Shown here: one piece after another, positions 59,736-64,000 of the stretch
Numbering within the stretch: the stretch's first letter is position 1
Layout: each line of letters opens with the position of its first letter
The notes under the pieces: model-generated
What the model was told of the DNA's origin: nothing
Databases searched by the model: none
What the model saw: the letters and a program-made list of their open reading frames with translations, nothing else
Made by a program: the position numbers and the translations under genes
Assembly (NCBI RefSeq): GCF_023159225.1
Contig: NC_063172.1
Location: forward strand, 43,529,832-43,593,831
From: Perognathus longimembris pacificus
Taxonomy: Eukaryota; Chordata; Mammalia; Rodentia; Heteromyidae
Reading direction: 5' to 3'
Length of the DNA stretch: 64,000 bases

Positions 59736-59895
59736 AAGACAAATTCCCCAATATGCTGAGAGAGAGGGAAAGAAGGGGTAACGTTGTCCAAATAGACATG
59801 TACTCTTTACCTGATTTATGTAATTGTAACCCCTCTGTACATCACCTTTATAATAACAATAAAAAGTTTTTAAAACAATTACAATAATAATAAAT
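59735..59895 (+). mobile_element. L1 3' UTR fragment
   Basis: The end gtaattgtaacccctctgta, then catcacctttataataacaa, then an A/T tail, matches 59190-59240. Confidence 0.6.
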
Positions 59896-60018
59896 TTTGT
59901 TTATTTCTAATTATTGTTGTTTCAGAGGTGATATACAGTGGGATAGCTTTACATACGTCAAGTAATAAGTACATTTCCTTCCTTTTGCATAGAGTAGTAA
60001 ATTTTTAAAAATATTCCC

Positions 60019-60250
60019 TAGCCTGGAACTGTTGACTCATGCCTATAATCCTAACTGCTCAGGAGGTTGAGATCTGAGGGCCATGGTTCAATGCCAGCCC
60101 AGGGAGAAAAGTCTGAGAGACTTTTATCTCCAATTACCCACCAGAAAACTGGAAGTGGCACGGTGGTTCAAAGTGGTAGAGCACTAGCCGTGAGCAAAAG
60201 AGCTCAGGGACAGCGCCCAGGGCCTGAGTTCAATGCCTCATGACGACAAC
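60019..60250 (+). mobile_element. B1-head/Geo-tail composite SINE
   Basis: The head (ctcatgcctataatcctaac), middle (gagacttttatctccaatta) and tail (caaagtggtagagcactagc, cctgagttcaatg) are all present. Confidence 0.85.
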
Positions 60251-61561
60251 AACAAAAATTCCTCGGTATGGCAATAACTGATCCTTCCTTCTTATCAAAT
60301 CTGTGGAGGCAGCCTGCGCAGCCTGCCATTCCAATCCATTATTCCTGGAATGGTTATCACACACCTAGTGTCTGAATTATATATAAAAATAGTTGTCAGT
60401 GTTAGCATATAAGAGAATGGACTATGTGGGGTCAGTCTGGCATTTTTACTAATACAACAGAATGTACTGTTTATCTGGTTGTGTACGCATTTCTATATTT
60501 TCTTGTTGTACATACAACAAATGAAAATTGAGCAGGACCATAAAGCAGGAAGCAAGTGGACAAGAAGAGAAATATTTATCAACAACCTTCTGTGAGCCAG
60601 GTCTCACTCCCAGCCCCCCACCCCCATCACAACTTCCCCCCCACCCCCTATGGGTGTGGCTGTGGTGTTTCTGGCCCTTGGAAAGCAGTCTGCAGCCTCT
60701 TCTGCCGTTCTGCCGCCTCAGTCAAAACCACAGTTGGCCTTGGCTCCGGGCTTTTTCTAGCATATGGAAGACAGCCAACTTTGGATGGTTTCCCAGGGAG
60801 GGCAAATAGTGTGTTAGAGATTGAATTAAAACAACCAAACTCTTTTTTAGCAAGCCAATGGGATCAATCCAGGTCTTGTAAAGTACTACCTAAATCATTC
60901 TGAATTCCTTTGATTGCTTCTTTCATCTTAAAAACTGTGAAACAAACACACCCTTTCCAACTTAGAATATGCTGCATTAGGAGCTCTGTAGCCCTATGAA
61001 AAGCAAGCAGGCTTTGCTCACCATTCTCCCCCAACGTGGATGGCAACACTTCCTAGTAATATCACTGTTGATGAAGCAACAAAGCTTTTACCATTTCTAT
61101 GAATGATAATTTTCTTTTACCAAACCTTTGTCAAATACTGCCCTCTGGTGGACGACTCAGTACAATGTTCTGCTAAAAATAGATTTATTTTATTTTATTT
61201 TAATATAAGAGTTGTACCAGACACCCTGGATCTTGCCATTTGGGGCTAGCCTTGGCAGAAAAGTTCACAAGACCTCCTTCTCAACAGAGAAACGGGATCA
61301 GTGATGTATTCCTGTCCACCACTACCCCACCCCCAACACACACATACTTCATCCCAGCAGTGGGAGAAGTTGGAGTTGGTTGGGTTATGGTTCCAGGGCA
61401 GAACTGGCAGAAAACATCATGAGACTCCATTTTAACAAAGAGGAACTGGATAAAGTGGCACGTGCCTTTCATACCAGCAACAATGGAAACTCAAAATGGA
61501 CTGCCAAAGTCCAGACATCACAGGGCAAGAAAGTAACCAGCAAAAAAAAAAAAAAAGGACC

Positions 61562-61751
61562 TGGCTGGGAATATGGCCTAGTGGCAAGAGTGCTTGCCTC
61601 CTACACATGAAGCTCTCGATTCGATTCCCCAGCACCACATATATGGAAAACAGCCAGAGGGGGCGCTGTGGCTCAGGTGGCAGAGTGCTAACCTTGAGCG
61701 GGAAGAAGCCAGGGACCGTGCTCAGGCGCTGAGTCCAAGGCCCAGGACTGG
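61562..61751 (+). mobile_element. IDL-Geo dimeric SINE
   Basis: The head ggctgggaatatggcctagt and tail gcgctgtggctcaggtggca, ccaaggcccaggactgg are complete. It has no A tail of its own but runs directly into the ID-like unit that follows. Confidence 0.9.
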
Positions 61752-61830
61752 AGGTGTGGTTCAGCAGTTGAGCACATGTCTAGTAATTGCAAAGCCCTAA
61801 GTTCTAACCCCAGTACTTAAAAAAAAAAGA
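61752..61830 (+). mobile_element. ID-like SINE monomer
   Basis: The sequence ggtgtggttcagcagttgag followed by ttctaaccccagtac and an A tail is an ID-type monomer fused to the end of the previous SINE. Confidence 0.65.
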
Positions 61831-62599
61831 AGAAAGTAATATTTGCTACACCAAGACTAAATTGTCTTACGATGTGTCTTAGAGGAAAACAACCATTTCA
61901 ATGATCTCTAATTTTAATAAACTTCTGGTGCTGTCTTCATTTCCTTGAATATTTTAAATATTTGCTGGGAAGTCTTTCTCTTAATGTACAAATAGAAATT
62001 TGTTTTCAAAGGCAGAGAAGGGGACTTCACAGACACTCATTTTTTACGTATGTGCTATGTCAAAAAAGTTACTTCTAGAGCTGTCTGGAGAGGCATGATA
62101 GTTTCAAATTAGTTATTAACAACACTGTTCTGAGTTTTTACATTGTTGATACAGAACTTTGAAAGGGGCACCTTTTACCACAGAAGGAAGCAGCCCGGGG
62201 CCTGCTTCTGTCTCCTTACTCTCGAAATATTGGCTGCCACTCCCAGACTCCCTTCTGCCTTTGTGCTTCACTACCTGGAAGTCATTTGTCACTTAGTCTA
62301 ATGCAACAGGGACACCCACGCACACGCACACACCCATGCACACACACTGCCAAGGTTTCTGAGCTGTAAAAATTATTAATTATTCTCTCCAGCCAGCCTT
62401 CACTTTGTATTTGCAGTAGACTTGGGTTTTCTCTGCCTAAGGCCAGAATTTTCTTGTCCAGATCTTCACAACAGTAACTCTTAACCCTGTCTGCCCACAT
62501 GCAATGGATGAGAGTGGTGAACCTGGGGAGATGAAGATCCTTCGGACCACAGCCCAGTTCCTGCCTCTGAGTCTGCCTCTGTTCACACTTCTGTTTGTG

Positions 62600-62845
62600 C
62601 GCTGATCCTGAGGCTTGAACTCAGAGCCTTGAGCTCCTCCCTCTTGGATTTTTCACTCAAGGCTGGCATTCTACCAACATGAGACATGCCTCCACTTATT
62701 TTCATTGTTGTTGGTTTGGGTTGTGGTTCATTGAAGCTAAGAGTCTTGTGGATTTTCATATCCAGGCTGGCTTCAAACTGTGATCCTCAGGCCTCAGCTT
62801 CCTGAGTAGCTAGAATTACAGGTGTGAGTCACCTGTGCCTAGCCT
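62600..62845 (-). mobile_element. B1-head/Geo-tail composite SINE
   Basis: Antisense tail (ctgaggcttgaactcagagc, cattctaccaacatgag) and head (cctgagtagctagaattaca). Confidence 0.85.
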
Positions 62846-63137
62846 GACTTCATGGAAAGTTCCAGAGCCTGTTGTTTACAACAGGTCCTACTCCACTGCT
62901 GCTCACAACAAGAGACCACTTCGTGCTGTCACTCAGGTCATTAAATGACAAATGTCATGGGTGCAGGCTGGTGGCTTGTGGCCTTTAAAGGGAACTGTAC
63001 ATTCCTCCTGGGACAGGTCTGTACTCTTGACCCCCAGTCCCCAGGGACTTCTCTCCATTGGGAGGTGTGGTCTGGATGAGGACAGAGCAGAGCTCTGCCA
63101 GTTCTCCAAGGTGACCTTTCCTTATCCCCAGTTCAGG

Positions 63138-63436
63138 GGCTGGGAATATGGCCTAGTGGCAAGAGTGCTTGCCTCGTATACATGAAGCCCTGGATTCAAT
63201 TCCTCAGCACCACATATATAAAAATGGCCAGAAGCTACTGCTCTGTGGCTCAAGTGGCAGAGTGCTAGCCTTGAGCAAAAAGAAGCCAGGGACAATGCTC
63301 AGGCCCTGAATGCAAGTTCCAGAACTGGCAAAAAAAAAAAATGGTAGAACACTAGCCTTGAATAAAGAAAGCTCAGCAACAGTGCCCAGGCACTGAGTTC
63401 AAACACTACAACTGACAAAAAAAACAGACACCAACT
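63138..63436 (+). mobile_element. Trimeric SINE: IDL + Geo + Geo
   Basis: An IDL-Geo dimer (63138-63330) is followed by an A run and then by a second Geo-like unit (tggtagaacactagccttga to ctacaactgac). The whole lies within one 16-bp duplicate, ttatccccagttcagg, at 63122-63137 and 63437-63452. Confidence 0.85.
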
Positions 63437-63779
63437 TTATCCCCAGTTCAGGACCCACATTCCAAAGCACATTTCTCTAGCACTGTTCTTGAACCCCTGC
63501 CTTCCTTTATTTCCACATTTAAAATGGCCAGAGCATAAATCTTCATCTCAAGAAGACACTGCTATTGCAAAAAGATGATGTTTAACTTCCAACAGAGAAT
63601 AATGCAGAATGAAATGAAATTAGAGTAGAGCTTAAAGAGGCTCCTCAGTGGGCCCTCCCCACCACCTGTACCCAATGTGCCTGTTATTATCCCCTCTGTT
63701 ATGAAACTCACTCTCTCTTAACTGACAATTACCACCCCTTTCATCTTGGCTGAGGGTTTCCCTTTCATCCCTTTCATCA

Positions 63780-63804
63780 CCCCCCCCACACACACACACA
63801 CACT
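63780..63804 (+). repeat. C-run and (CA)n
   Basis: A run of eight C is followed by about eight CA units. Confidence 0.85.
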
Positions 63805-63964
63805 GGCTGATTTATCTACCACACTTTTAAACTTTGCCATACTTTTTTCCTTCTGCCACTCACTTTTTGGTGCTGGGAAACACATATCAGGGAGAAAAAG
63901 CTGTGTCTGTACCATTTTACTTTTTTTTACACATTAACTATTGCCATTCACCATGTGTCCTTTT

Positions 63965-63967
<3 letters not shown>

Positions 63968-64000
<33 letters not shown>
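63968..64000 (-). repeat. T33 run at window end
   Basis: An uninterrupted T run reaches the window edge. It may be the A tail of a minus-strand retroelement continuing beyond the window. Confidence 0.5.

Larger units (their letters stand above)
50766..64000. other. Intergenic sequence downstream of ZNF704
   Basis: No coding exon was recognised. The region holds many IDL-Geo and B1-Geo SINEs, microsatellites, a probable solo LTR, a MIR and two short L1 3' ends. In human and mouse the next gene on this side is ZBTB10, which would be transcribed toward ZNF704; nothing of it was identified here. Stretches 51080-52770, 53620-55200, 55470-56240 and 60260-61200 show nothing I can name. Confidence 0.6.

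Noticed and set aside
61380..61555. Possible additional B1-like SINE before the A run
   Set aside because: Only short pieces (gtggcacgtgcctttcatac) resemble B1. I could not define ends or a duplicate.

Overview
This window is mammalian genomic DNA, almost certainly from a geomyoid rodent (kangaroo rat, pocket mouse or pocket gopher). The main clue is the SINE population. More than ten copies of a dimeric SINE are spread through the window, each with an ID-like (tRNA-Ala-derived) left monomer joined to an unrelated right monomer. This matches my memory of IDL-Geo, a family described as restricted to Geomyoidea. The species call is an inference from repeats.

The only protein-coding gene I can support is the 3' two thirds of ZNF704 (mouse Zfp704/Gig1) on the + strand. 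Six coding exons were delimited by GT/AG sites and by phase agreement: 2319-2551, 9376-9476, 13648-13915, 14765-14869, 35595-35692 and 36332-36443 (stop). They give about 305 residues: a Ser/Pro-rich segment with a basic NLS-like end, one C2H2 zinc finger, a long Ser/Thr/Pro-rich region and a C-terminal C-clamp. Exons for the first ~100 residues lie upstream. After the stop comes a repeat-poor, AT-rich stretch read as a ~14.3 kb 3' UTR ending near 50765. I saw no second gene in 50766-64000.

Introns and intergenic DNA are dominated by retroelements. The 20.7 kb intron between 14869 and 35595 holds (i) an antisense ERVK-type provirus (18851-24407) with two 546-bp LTRs, a perfect 6-bp target duplication, a Lys-like primer-binding site and a polypurine tract, but no recognisable gag/pol/env; and (ii) a full-length sense L1 (25263-32714) with a 14-bp target duplication, broken ORF1 and ORF2, and a young SINE inside ORF2. 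Older layers are MaLR LTRs, MIR, L2, B1-like and ancient L1 fragments. A probable solo LTR related to the provirus LTR lies at 57124-57730.

No undescribed gene system was found. The items most worth a second look are the non-coding provirus with its GC-rich block, a (GT)24 tract placed between the likely branch point and the AG of the first exon, a trimeric SINE flanked by one target duplication (63138-63436), two SINEs inserted at one target with three duplicate copies (46999-47404), and a chimeric B1-head/Geo-tail SINE family.
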